This document shows, in pieces, positions 33,326 to 45,130 of a stretch of DNA of 64,000 bases. Position 1 is the stretch's first letter; each line of letters begins with the position of its first letter. The DNA is taken from contig NC_133120.1 in NCBI RefSeq assembly GCF_033568475.1, positions 90,414,151 to 90,478,150 on the forward strand. Reading direction: 5' to 3'. The position numbers were made by a program, and so were the translations under genes. The notes below the pieces were generated by a model, which had not been told where the DNA came from, searched no databases, and saw only the letters and a list, made by a program, of their open reading frames with translations. The stretch is from Henckelia pumila. Lineage: Eukaryota > Streptophyta > Magnoliopsida > Lamiales > Gesneriaceae.

Positions 33326-34241
33326 CCTCTTCTAAAATTTATGGGAGCAAAGGAAGCTAATAATGTCTTACGAGAGATTCATGATAGATGTTGTGGAAAT
33401 CACTTGAGCAATATAGCTTTGGCCCGAAAAGCCCTCCTAGCCCTTTTTTTTTTTTTTACCTACCATGCAAAATGATGCATTTATCCTAGTTAAATCATGC
33501 TATAATTGTCTAAAACACAAAACCTACAGTGGAGACTTGTGGAATCCATGAAAGCAATCGTAGCAGCTTGCTTATTTGATCAATGGGGGATGGACATCGT
33601 TGGGCCCTTCTCTATTAGCACGAGATAGAGAAAATTCTTGTTAGTGGCAATCAACTACATTTCTAAGTGGATGGAGGCCGAACCCTTGTCCAAGATAACG
33701 GAGAACGGAGTATTAAATTTCCTATGGAAGAACATTGTATGTCAGTTCGGTATACCTGGTCGGCTCATATCATACAACAGAAGGCAGTTTTGTGATTCCG
33801 AAGTCCAGGCCTAGTGTGAGGAAATGAAGATTGAACAAATCTTTACCTATGTCGTCCATCCTCAAAGCAATGGGCAGATTAAGGTCACCAATAGATAAAT
33901 CGTCCAAGCACTCAAAGTACGACTAGACATAGCTCGGGAAAAATGTCCGATGGATGAGCTCCCCACCATCCTCTGGTCTTACCAAACCACGGCCCGAATT
34001 GGGATAAGAGAGACCCCTTACAGCTTGATATACGGGACAAAGACAGTACTCTTGAAACAATTTGGACATGATAGTGTTAAGATAATAGCGTATGGTCCGA
34101 ACAACAAAGAACTACGAGCAATGGATCTGAATTTGGTTGAAGAGAATAGGTCTAGAGCAGCCGTAAGGCTAACGGTCTACCACAAAATGATGGCACGCCT
34201 ACACCAAGGATGTTCAACCTGGAATTTTCAAAGAAGATGAC
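33326..34241 (+). pseudogene. Ty3/gypsy integrase pseudogene, copy 2
   Basis: A sister of 6198-7001, starting at the same CTCTTCTAAAATTTATGGGA. It keeps more of the zinc-binding N-terminus (GAKEANNVLREIHDRCCGNH, ALARKALLAL, then CYNC after a short T-rich tract) that copy 1 has lost. The core is broken by TAG codons absent from copy 1 (in TSTR-RKFLL and before CEEMKIEQ) and by the TAA after TNR that copy 1 shares. The C-terminal segment (DELPTILWSYQTTARIGIRE) runs to the MITE insertion site. No other retrotransposon gene is present. Confidence 0.88.
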
Positions 34242-34244
34242 TTA

Positions 34245-34759
34245 GAGAGTGTTTGACTAAGCTTATTAAAAATAGTTTATAAGCTCTATAATCTTATAAG
34301 TTGTTTTAGCCTTTTAGGAGCTTATAAACTGTCAGATCTTATTTTAAAAATAAGCTGTTAAAGTGTTTGAATAAACTTATTTTAAATAACTTAAATATTT
34401 TGATGAGTTTATTATTATAAGATTTTTTTATTGTTGAAATTATAAAAACAGTATAATACTATAAAAGCAATATAAATAGTAATATACATACAAAAATAGT
34501 TTTAAATTTATCATAAATGTTAAACATATATTGAAAAATGAAACTATTTTTTATTTTAATTTAGAAAAAAATTGATAAATTATCTAGAAAAAATGGACAG
34601 AGGGTGTGGAGAGAATTTAATAATTTATAAGGATAATATGGAGAAGTAAAATACCATGATAAGATATTTTTTTAAAAAAATATGGGTGATCTTATTTTTT
34701 AAAAACAGCTTATAAGCTGTCAAACAACTTATTTTGACAGATTATAAGTTGCTTAACAA
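34245..34759. mobile_element. Harbinger-type MITE, copy 2, 3' truncated
   Basis: Begins with TTA then GAGAGTGTTTGACTAAGCTT at exactly the same codon of the gypsy integrase as the copy at 7005 and follows it closely for ~510 bp. It breaks off after GATTATAAGTTGCTTAACAA into unrelated AT-rich sequence, so the right terminal repeat is missing. Confidence 0.87.
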
Positions 34760-36405
34760 AATTCAATAAAATTTTACATAGTTAAAATATTAAATTTTTT
34801 TAATCATAATCACTATTTATTTAATATTTTTTTTCAAAATATTATCGAGAAAATTATGTATACAAAAATCAAAATTTTAGCTACAAAATATGTATTTATT
34901 TTTTATGGTATCAATTTATTTATTCACAATTATTTAGATATTGTATGCTTTAATATAATTTATCTAATCTTTCTCGTTAATATAAAAAATATTATGCATA
35001 AATGAAAATTTTAATCAAATCATTTTTTACGTATAAAATATAATATACAAATATATTTAATTAAAATAAAAAATAAAATATGCATTTTTTGTAATAAAAG
35101 ACAAATTGTCACTGAAAATTGACTGAAATTCGACGGATATGTATCAATTAAGTCACTAACAAAAATTCGTATATCAATTTCAACATTTAACCAATAATAA
35201 TTCGTATACTAAATTAAATTTTATTCAGTTTAATTATACTATTTAGTTATCATTTCAAAATTTAAAATTTTCCGTTAAAAAATAAGGGCTTAAGCCAGCA
35301 TCTCGAAACTCGAATACACACAATTAAACAAAAACAGAGCAGCCCGTCGAACCCATTTTCCGGCAGCCGTCGTTTACCGTCGTCGATCGTTGTTTAGCTT
35401 AGGCGCAAGGTCGTTTAGGTCGTTTGGAGCTTGTTTTCGAAGCTTGAGTATAATTTCGAAATCAGGGTTTCGAATTTTGAGGATTTCGAGTTAATTGAAT
35501 TCCAACTATTGATATTTGATGTATTATTGGTTGTAGGTACTATTGGAATCAATTGAAGGTATTGGTTATTTTTCAGAATTTATTTGGCATAATATCGAAT
35601 TTCCAGATTTTTAATATTGGGAATTTTCGAACTGGTGGGGCTGCATGACGATGCAGACACCCCTGTGGGTTGCTTCAGCATTGTTTCAGTTGTTATCGCA
35701 CCGTTTATTGGCTCCTGTTTATCCTGTTCATATTGAGTCCAGTTACATGCATTTCATATTTCAATTTTAAATATGTTATGCATGATTTACGTTTAACTGT
35801 TCATACTAGAATCCTAACCTCAGTATTTCTGGGGGGCTGCTGTGGCTGCTCTTGGGCACCTTGGTAGGTCACCCAAGTGGTTTTGCAGCACGAGGCGGAG
35901 AGTCTGCCAGTGGAGCTCGTGATTGAGGTTGGATCGTGTCTCTGTTTCCCAGTTATATTTAAATGTATTATATAAGAGGTATATTTATAGTTTCCGGGGA
36001 AATGTCTCGAGTATCTGCATTATTATTTGGGAGAACGGAGATTTATTTGGATTATTCGCTGTTATGAATGTGCCTGTGAGCTCTGCATGTGCTTTTATTT
36101 TATTTGTCCAGTACTCTAGTCTTGGCTAGTGCGGTCGTAGGCTTGTGATTGTCATTTTTGTTTAAAGAAATTCTAGTTGAGCATATTTTACATAACCTGC
36201 TTCGAGCTTTCTGTGTTTTCAGGATGACCTTTTTATGGGAAGGTCATGTCTAAGTTTTTTTTTGGCCCAAAGAGTATTTTAAATCATTTTAAGCTGTTTA
36301 CACTAATTAAAATTGCATGTTATTTAAATGTGATTGGCATAACGGGGCCTCACACCATTGTTCCTAATAACGCAAAGTGCAGCGAGCCTGGGATAAGTTA
36401 TTTAA
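34760..36405. other. Upstream region of THG1; possible LTR-like segment
   Basis: 34760-35280 is AT-rich and featureless. From about 35330 the base composition rises. Phrases such as AGGATGACCTTTTTATGGGA and AAGGTCATGTC near 36222 resemble the R/U5 part of some gypsy LTRs I have seen, but no pair, border or target duplication is visible. It may equally be the THG1 promoter and 5' leader. Confidence 0.35.
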
Positions 36406-39400
36406 ATGGCAAATAGCAAGTACGAGTACGTGAAGTTGTATGAGGTGGAGGATGAAGTCATGCCGCCTAATATTATTGTTGTTCGTGTTGACGGCAGAAA
36501 TTTTCGCAGGTATATCATCAGCATCTCTTAACATTTTGTTTCACAAATATTTACAGATTGTGGGGTTCCTGATATTTGAGTAGATTTTCTGAAGTGCATG
36601 AGTTTGTGAAGCCAAGTTGTAAGAAATCATTGGATTTGATGAATGAGTGCGCCAGGGATGTTTTAGAACACTTCCCAGATATAACATTCTCGTATGGTTA
36701 CAGTGATGAATTCAGGTTAAGAATGGATTTGTTCGAGAAACATGATCGTTCAGTGTTTGATTTTAACATTGTTGGGTGATACATTGCTCTTCGGTTTCAG
36801 TTTTGTATTCAAGAAGGAAACCAAGTTTTATCAACGACGGGCCAGGTTGATGCCTCTCTCTATTGTGCTGAGTCATTTGATTTGATTATCTTTGTATAAC
36901 AAATAGATTTCTCCGTTAAAAGGATTTTGTTGTCAACTTTGTGGTAGGTAACTAGGTGTTGAAGCTTAATGTGAAACGAGGTTTAATTCCAGTTATTTAA
37001 TTATTATATAATGTTGCCGAAGTTGCTAATTGTTTTGTTTAGAGTTTTTGGCATCTTAATTTTGAACTTTGTAAGCATTTCCTATAAGGAAGAAAAATGG
37101 ATAAGAAAAACTAAGTTGAGCAATAGCAAGTCCATTTTTACTTTTCAAGTGCTTATTTGATTGTAAAAGGGGCAGTTATAAGCATTTTGTTCTGCGAGAG
37201 ACTTAAGTAATCAACATTTTAAAAAAGAAGCTTAGATAAGCGTGGTTTAGAATTTCAAAATGAGGAGTGTAGCACGAATAGTATGTGCTTGCATTCCTTT
37301 ATGGGAGCTAATTCTAGATTTAATGTTATCTATGGGAAATTGTGCGTACTAGATGCCGTTTCAAAACCAGATGCCAAAGATGAACTAGCAGCGGTGTCAG
37401 TGGTGTGCGTTGTAATTCATCTTACCGAAACTGAAAATCATAAATTAGGTTGATCACTTGATCCTCTGTCAACCATATGCCCAGCAAATTTTTTGGTGGT
37501 TGGAATTGGATAAGTTCGAATTATAAAATCATGTACTTAAAAAACTTGCTAGTAGAAGTTCTGCTTTGAGACCATTTAAATTTTTTCACAACACTGACTG
37601 GTGGTGAAAGGGTTGCATATGTTAGAATCCTATTTAATTTATGGAAAAGTCCCAAAGGAGATAAGAATAAACTCGGTTTTCAGTTATAGGTATTAATTCT
37701 GTACAGGCTTGAGCATATCTGTTAGGATGAGCTAGAATTTTGATTTTATGGGTTCTTGGTAATATGGTTATTGGATTACAAGGCTTCCTAAGCCTTTTTA
37801 CTCCATTAACCATGATTGAAATTAAACCATTCATTGATCCTAAAATCACGTAAGTCGTCCTTTTGATGTCTTTAGTTTAACTTTATTACGCTTCCCTTCC
37901 TATTCCTTTTGTCTAATATTTGTATCGTCTCGCACTTTCTCATTGTTTCAGATTCCCATTCTTTTGCTTATCATAAAAGGTAAAAAAGGTTTATCTTGTA
38001 TGCCTACTTCTTTCTTTGTTGCAGCAAAATCCTTTCCCTCATTGTGTCGTTCTTTACATCTGTTTATGTCTCTAAGTGGAAGGAAGTCTTTCCTGAAAAG
38101 GATTTGAGATATTCTCCTTCATTTCGAGGACGAGTTATTTTATGTGCATCTGTGGAGGTTCTTCAAGCATATCTTGCATGGAGACAAAATGAATGTAAGC
38201 TATAAATGGTCTTTATTTTTTAGTATGGAGATAGGTTTTGCATTGATTACTTGAAACTTTTTTTTTGTTTGGCAGGCCACATAAGTAACCAGTATGATAC
38301 TTGTCTTTGGCAGCTGATTAAGGGTGGAAAGCCTGAAAAAGAAGCACGAGAAATGCTTGAGGTGAATTTTGGTGTTCTAATAGGCTGTTTATCCACCTCT
38401 TTAAATCAGTGCCTGAGGTGACAAAAGTAATTTTCTGGTAAAATTTTTGAACCAGCGAGGGCTCCTTAGTTCTTGTATAAAAGTTTTTGGGGTTCTTAAG
38501 CTCATAGGGCAAATGAGGAATGGTTGTAAGGCCTTTTCAATTATTTAAGTTCATTATGACATTGTTTTTCGCATTTAAGATAAATATTTGGGTTTAATAT
38601 AAATGACATGTCAAATTGCACGTTACCATGAAAACACAAGAAACTACATAAAATGTTTTGACTAGGGAGGAAAGTTTTGGTCTTTTGGACTGTGCTTCTG
38701 AACCTACTGTTTCAGTAGATTAAATAAATGCTGAACTGGCTAAATCTATCCAAAGCAGTAGGCTTGGTGATAAAGCTTTCATCACTTCAGTGTTTTATTT
38801 TCTTTCATCCACCGGGGGGTTGCGTGTTGCAAATAGTGTTCCTTCATGTAAAAAATTTTCTGTTATTCACATTTATTATGGATTGGAAATGAACTAGAAT
38901 CTATTTTCTTTCAGGTTTGTATTTCTTATTATTTCATTGAATTCAATGAATCACGGTGCTTTAATTGATATTTCTCATGGTTTATCTTAATTGTTTTTCA
39001 TAGGGATCTCGGAAGCAAGACAAAAATGAGTTGCTTTACCAATGTTTTAATATCAACTATAAGAAGAGCATTCCACAGATATTTCGCCAAGGGACATGTG
39101 CTCTCAGGACAGAGGTATATCCTCGTTTATGTGCTGCGAAGTATTGCTTGTGGATTTTTGATGGTCTAGTTAAGAATTGGGACATAATCAGCATAGCTTC
39201 TGATCCAAACTTGTTTATTTGTTGATGTCTGTTTAAGTAATCAATTTTATATTTTTGTTTGTTTATGCACTAAAACACTAATTGGTATTTGGTATTGTTG
39301 CTAATTGCAATATCAAACTCGTCTAAAGTATTTATCCTCTTGTTACTTAGGTTGAAGTTAGTGTGAAAAACAAAGATGATTGTTGTCCCATAAAAAGATA

Positions 39401-40120
39401 AAAAAGGAGGGTCACACTAGTTCATATGGAAAATATTGCATCGAGACGGTTCTGGAATGATCAGTTGTATCTTTTGAAGGAGTTAGGTTACTTCTCTGAA
39501 GATGTTAATAAAATCAAAACTGAGTATCTCAAGTCTTTTCAGTATGAGAGCAGGTTGTTATTGTCCACTTGGATTGTTATTCGTATTGATGGTTGCCATT
39601 TTCATAGGTACGACCGCTTTTGCTTACTCTATAATCTTTTTTCATTCTGGCATCAAGGGTGGTTAACTCTAGAGAATGGTATGCATTTGTTTGGTGTAGA
39701 TTGGCCAATATTTTAATGAGCTTCCTTAAGAATTTTTTTTAATGCAAGTCTAGGACTCCAATCATTCCCATTAAGTGCTTAAGTTACTCGGTTATCAGTG
39801 TAGAAGATACGAGAAAATACGAGGAAATTTTCTTTACGCTCATAGTTACCGATCTATATCGTAGAATGAACAGATCCTAATGATTTACTGTTAGTTAATA
39901 GATCAATTTTGATAATTAGTTGATAAAATTGTTATCTTTTTTTATTTTGAAGCTAAGATAAACTAGAATACATGGGTGGAATTCTAGAAGTGCGGTTATT
40001 TCTATAACTAGCATTGGAGCAGTACATTAGTTCTTGGCTGAGAAATGGTTGGGTTGGAAAATTGTTTGGGCAAAAGAGTAAAACCAAGTTTGAAAATAAA
40101 TAGAAAGACAATAAATAAAT

Positions 40121-40199
40121 ACACTTCCCTGCTGATAATGAATTTAAATCACCGTTAGATACACTTCCCTGCTGATAATGAATTTAAATCACCGTTAGA
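40121..40199. repeat. 40-bp tandem duplication in a THG1 intron
   Basis: The unit starting ACACTTCCCTGCTGATAATG is present twice in direct succession, identical over 39 of 40 bases. Confidence 0.95.
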
Positions 40200-40690
40200 G
40201 TGCTTTGACTGGGTAGAATAGAGAAATAAACAGTAGCATAAATATATGGTGTGAAAAGTAAATAATACTTGTGTTTATGGAGATTTGAAGGTGGTTTAGT
40301 CCATGATATTTTTTATGTATATGCGCATTGTTATTAACAGATCAAATATGTAATGCTCATTTTTTATATGCGTGATTTTGATGAGATAGCATAATGTTGC
40401 AACATAAATTGGATGTATGACATATGAATATAATACAAGGCAACAATTATGTGTGATATTTAGTTTTGTTTGTGTGAGATGATATGTGATCTTGATGATA
40501 TAATATCCTTGCTTCTGATTATTATAGCATACTATTGTTCGTGTGAGATGATATTTGATCTTGATGATTGTAGTATCCTTCTTTCTGATGATTGTAGCAT
40601 ACCCTTGCAATATAAACGGTTTATCATCTTGCTCATTTTGCATCTGCTGTTTTGGGAATATGTAGAGAACATGTTGAATTTTGAGTAAAC

Positions 40691-41009
40691 CAATGTTCTA
40701 AAAATTGGCTTAGGCGGCGCACCGAAAAAGTGCTTGTCGGAAATTTTTTTATAGGCTTTTAAATCACAAGCCCAATTAAAAAAACTGACGAAAATTATAT
40801 TTACCCTTCCACGAGAGAATTTATGTAGTAGTAGAGTAAATTTGTGGAATTTTATTAGTTATGTAATTTTGAACTCAATTTAAATCGGATGTTATTGTAA
40901 TATGTGATTTATAATGTTATACCGTGGAATCCGCCTAGTGGGCCTAGACGCTAGGCGCTAATCTGTCCCCCGACTAGCGCGGTAACGCCTAGCGAATTTT
41001 AGAACCTTG
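40691..41009. mobile_element. hAT-type MITE in a THG1 intron
   Basis: Termini CAATGTTCTAAAA and the complement of CAAGGTTCTAAAA, with an exact 8-bp target duplication GAGTAAAC (40683-40690 and 41010-41017). It has AGGCG/TAGGCG-rich subterminal sequence and no coding content. A further GGCGG-rich stretch at ~41080-41170 may be a related remnant. Confidence 0.9.
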
Positions 41010-43706
41010 GAGTAAACAAAATTAATAACTCAACAGGGTTAAGCACCATGTGGGGATTAATTAAAGCCATTGCAATAAATGGCAGCCGCCTAGGCGGTGT
41101 CAAGGTGGGAGGCGGCCGTCGAGTGCACCGCCTTTGCTTAGGCGGTTGAAGATGAGCAGGCGAGGTTGTCAAAGGCAACAAATTTTTGGAGAAAAACCCT
41201 AATTATTAATACAGTCATACACTTTCTTTTCCAAAAGTTAATATCCCCACTGGCCGAGTTACCGTAATAGAATTCACCTGAGCTTAACATAATTTAATAA
41301 CAAAGAAGAAAAATATAATGTGAATTTGTATTGATGTGAATATGTGATGTAATGAACAAGGGAAAAATCCCAGAGATAGGCTCTGTAATATTCTCTCCCA
41401 CTCTCCCTTGCACTGCTAGTTGCAATTGTTGATCAAGAAATAACCGCATGCCCCTTCTCTCTCGTCCCTCTCTAGTTTTCTACTTAAGGATTTTGAATGT
41501 ATTGTAGGCTATTGAAATAAAATAATTAATGCTAGGTTCTTGATACTGTTCATTAGTAGTTTTATATTCTTTTTCTACTGTTCTTTTTTTTTTTTAATAT
41601 TACAAAACAAACATTGTTCTTTGGTATATTTTTAATAAATCTACTACAAAGTTCACAAATAGTCAGATAAAACTAGTCTTCAGAAAATTTAGCGCATTTG
41701 TATCTTCGCTCATATTGGAAATCTGGTTAAGGAAATGTGGCCTATTTTATAGTAAATGGTATAACTATGATGCTGCTTTCACCTTCGAAACATCATAATT
41801 TTAGTCAGCGCCACGGGGGGAGTTCTTGATCTAGTTATGATGGTGTAATTTTTCTGAATGGCTTTAGACTCTAAATTTTCTTATGGTATTACTGTAGGTT
41901 TTCCAAAGTTCATAAATTTGAGAAGCCAAATGATGAAGCAGCTCTGAACCTCATGAATTCTTGTGCGGTCGGCGTATTAGAAGAGTTTAATGATATTGTC
42001 TTCTCTTATGGGGTTAGTGATGAGTACAGGTATTCGATCAACTTCCGTAGCATATTACCTTGCTTATATATGAATACTTTGACTTGTTCTTGACTTGTTC
42101 TTGACTTGTGCTTGATAACCCACAGCTTTGTTCTGAAGAAAGAGTCCCAACTGTATGGAAGACGTGCCAGGTTTCACTCGCATACGAATATAATTATCAC
42201 TGCTAACAGTTGGCTAGGACCTTAATGACCTTTTTGGTTCCTTAACTCAGCCTGAGAAGAGTTTGTATAAAGTTCATATTAACAGTTGACTGAATCACCT
42301 TAAAGACTCGATAGTGCCTTCACTGCTGCTTTTATTTTGTTTTGTGTTGCAGTGAAATAGTTTCCGCCATAGTATCTTATTTTTCATCAATGTACACTAT
42401 GAAATGGAAGGATTTCTTCCCTCATAAAGAGATGATGTACCCACCATATTTTGATGGCCGTGCAATTTGCTACCCTTCCTCTCAGATCCTTAGAGATTAT
42501 CTAGCATGGAGACAAGTTGATTGTGAGTTTATTTTATTTAGTTTTTCTACTTGGTTGGAGGGACATCCGCCTGTGATACCTGCTTTGCTTCAGTAGCTGT
42601 GATATAACTAGAAATAAAAAATATCCGAAGATGTTTCAAACTAAAATACTAAAGTAATAACAATTTGCAGGCCACATCAACAACCAGTACAATACGTGTT
42701 TCTGGATGCTTGTGAAGTCAGGGAAGACAAAAAGCGCAGCTCAATCTTATTTGAAGGCGCTTACTGCTTTTTCTTCTTCTTTCTAGATCAACACAGGGTC
42801 CGTCTCCCTTTGAGTTTCAAAGATAGATACATCTTACATCTCCAGCAGTGCGTGCAAATCTTTTCCAACGTCCAGTACGACATTCTTTGTGAAATTGACT
42901 AAATATTTGTCTTGTTCAAATATTTTTTTGGCCTTTATGTGTTACTAATACAAGTGACGAATATTTGAATTATGACCAAGTTCAAGTGTTTTGTCTGTAT
43001 GAGTTCCAAATGATCATTCTGAATTTGCTAATCTGCAGGGTACTCAAGTTCAAGAGAAAAATGAACTGCTAGCTCAGCTATCCGGTACTACCGATTATTA
43101 CAACAAATTACCACCAATGTTCCGCCTGGGTTCATCAATTTACCGGAATAAGGTACACTTTCCGACTCCTTCAATGAATGCCTTACGTGTTCAATTTTTA
43201 AGCTACAAAAGCATTTGGAACTAACGTTTTTGTTTAAGGGAGCTGAAAATTGATTACTTGATCAATAACAATCAAGAAGATAAGGTTGAGAATTTGAAAC
43301 TTCTTTTTTCCCCCTGCAGGAGGAGAAGAAAATCCTCAGCGACAAGGAAGAAGAGGGTAGTCTTGATAAATTATGCGTAAAAGTTGTCATCGAATATTGA
43401 AATATAATAGAGCCAAGCTTTTGGGAAGCACATTCTACCACGGTACAGATTAATGACTAACTTACTGTACCTATATTTGTAATATTTGAGTGAAATAATG
43501 ATGATTCAATTGCTTATATACTCACCACTGGGATTGGATCTCTTCATCGAATTCCCGTTGAAACCGAAATTCAGAGCAAAAAGAATCGAAGATATGATCA
43601 AACAATTAATAGGGATGCATATATTTCAATCACAAAAAAAAAAAAGAAAAAAAAAATCAATTTCTATTAATACTTTGTGACTAGCACATTTTCTATCAGT
43701 GGATCA

Positions 43707-43920
43707 TTAGCAAGTAGCCTTGGTTGCACTTGTTAACACAGCATCTACATGGCAGTCTTCCTTGGCCGACGCATCGAAATATGGTGTTCCCTTTGGAAAT
43801 CCATTCTCTAGCTGTTCTCTCAGAGAATTCACAAGCATTGTGCACTCGCAACACGGCTGTTTCCACCATCTATGTCGACAGGGAATGTCTAGGGTTGCAA
43901 GACCAAGCTGCATGCATGTT
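43707..43920 (-). CDS. Candidate 3'-terminal exon, Cys-rich, unknown
   Basis: On the minus strand, after a TGCATGCAG acceptor, an open stretch reads LGLATLDIPCRHRWWKQPCC, ECTMLVNSLREQLENGFPKG, TPYFDASAKEDC and ends TKATC-stop. The composition (six cysteines, a WW pair, no low complexity) and the acceptor look like a real last exon lying tail-to-tail with THG1, ~300 bp from its stop. I do not recognise the family and find no convincing upstream exon to the right, where a LINE fragment and gypsy debris begin. It may be an orphaned exon of a gene cut by those insertions. Confidence 0.4.
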
Positions 43921-44010
43921 TTCCAAGAAAATATGTTAAAAATCTTACATGACATAAAAATGTATACTAATGCGCGCGCACACACACACACTAAAATTGT
44001 AAGAGTTTCG

Positions 44011-44363
44011 ATAAGCGCTGAGTATCCGGGAAGCGCTTTCTTGGCTCAAAGATCTTTCTTATTCGGATATAATGGTGGAATCAGATGCTCTTACATTGAT
44101 TGAAGTGTTGAAGAAACGGAGTCCGGATGATTCCTATGTGGGTTTGATTATTGAAGACTGTAAATTCCTAGCTTTGGAATTGAACTCTTGTTCTTTTGTT
44201 TTTGTTCGTAGATCAGCGAACCAGGCGGCTCATACTCTAGCCAAAGCAGCTGGTTCTTTGTCTGGTCGGGAAGGTCGAGTTATTCCTTCGCCTTCCCTTG
44301 TTTCAGTTGTGGTTGTTCAGGATCTTTAATATCAATCTTCTTATTTCAAAAAAAAAAAAAAAA
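44011..44363 (+). mobile_element. 5'-truncated LINE, RNase H-like end and poly(A)
   Basis: The frame reads ALSIREALSWLKDLSYSDIM, VESDALTLIEVLKKRSPDDS and FVFVRRSANQAAHTLAKAAG, the RNase H-type C-terminal domain of plant LINE open reading frames (Asp in VESDA, conserved RR-N-AH-LA). It ends QDL-stop, followed within ~30 bases by a poly(A) tract of ~17 (to 44363). The reverse transcriptase and endonuclease parts are missing, typical of 5' truncation. No target duplication could be identified. Confidence 0.85.
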
Positions 44364-44439
44364 ATTACCAACAGTGTGCATTGCTGAGGTGGTTTCATGT
44401 ACATATCCAATAGGTGAACGTCACCTCAGCATTGTTCAC

Positions 44440-45130
44440 GTAAGTGTTCTCAGTGAGTGTTCATCATATCAAAAGTATAAAACAATATGTATTTATGGAT
44501 ATACAAAAAGAACTCGTTCGATCCATCCCAGTTATGTCCAAGGTTATACCAGTAGCTTGCAAGCTAAAGCTTCCTGAAAACAATCGCGTATGGTCCACCT
44601 TCCATGTGTTTCAACTCAAGCATTCCCACGAAGGGCCTGAAATTGCGAGATCGATGAGTGCTTATCTATATTTTGGTTGATGAGACCAGTATCTTAACAC
44701 TGCATTCAATGATCTAATTTTAATTTTTAATTTTCAATTTTAATTTTAATATGCCGGGTCCACATTTTCATGGAGCTCACATTCTCAAATCAATTGTGGA
44801 CATTAGATCTTACATTAAATTACTATCCTTTTTGGCTTCAAGGATCGTTAACTACAAAGGAAGACATATCAAACAAGTATTAACTACATGGGGCCATTTT
44901 CTATGAGATCTGGTTTTTTTTTACAACCAAGTGAACTTTGAGGACAAAGTAGGGGATGGTAAGCCCATATATGTTGAGATGGGCTCGTGGCTATTGGATC
45001 GGAAACTTCAAGAATGGGCCAGCAAAGGGATTTTAGACAAGGGCCAAGCCCAATTTCAGAAGAAACCGAAGGCATGGAGCCACATCCCACCACAAAGGTT
45101 TTCTTTTTCGGACTTTTCCGCAAGTTAGAG
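44440..45130 (+). pseudogene. Degenerate Ty3/gypsy C-terminal remnant
   Basis: A frame in 44444-44680 contains VACKLKLPENNRVWSTFHVF and QLKHSHEGP, resembling the gypsy integrase C-terminal motif (Y-L-LP-S-I-H-FHVS-LK). Further on, VNFEDKVGDGKP and LLDRKLQEWASKGILDKG may be the end of the polyprotein. Many bases lie between without homology. The assignment rests on short motifs. Confidence 0.5.

Larger units (their letters stand above)
36406..43400 (+). pseudogene. THG1: tRNA-His guanylyltransferase, double-domain; in-frame stop
   Basis: The enzyme adds the extra G(-1) to tRNA-His, and plant versions carry two tandem Thg1 domains. Thirteen exons fit frame and splice signals: 36406-36509, 36584-36715, 36801-36845, 38025-38194, 38276-38361, 39004-39114, 39351-39607, 41898-42029, 42126-42170, 42353-42522, 42671-42756, 43039-43152, 43320-43400. 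Together they give 511 codons. Domain 1 has the metal-binding Asp in VVRVDGRNFRRFSEVHEF and YGYSDEFSFVFKKE; domain 2 in VIRIDGCHFHRFSKVHKF and YGVSDEYSFVLKKES. Both have a WK-FP ... Y-P-F-GR block and HI-NQY-TC-W. Codon 233 (39399-39401, after CCPIKR) is TAA, ending the product after domain 1. The intron after exon 11 starts GC instead of GT. All else is conserved, so this may be a young pseudogene, a single-domain gene or a base error; typed as pseudogene on the stop alone. Confidence 0.85.

Noticed and set aside
35283-36360. Solo gypsy LTR upstream of THG1
   Set aside because: Only vague phrase similarity; no TG...CA border, TSD or second copy could be found, so it is kept as a remark only.
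43720-44103. 127-codon plus-strand ORF opposite the Cys-rich exon
   Set aside because: No motif, crosses a CA-repeat and the LINE junction; the minus-strand reading has a splice acceptor and better composition.
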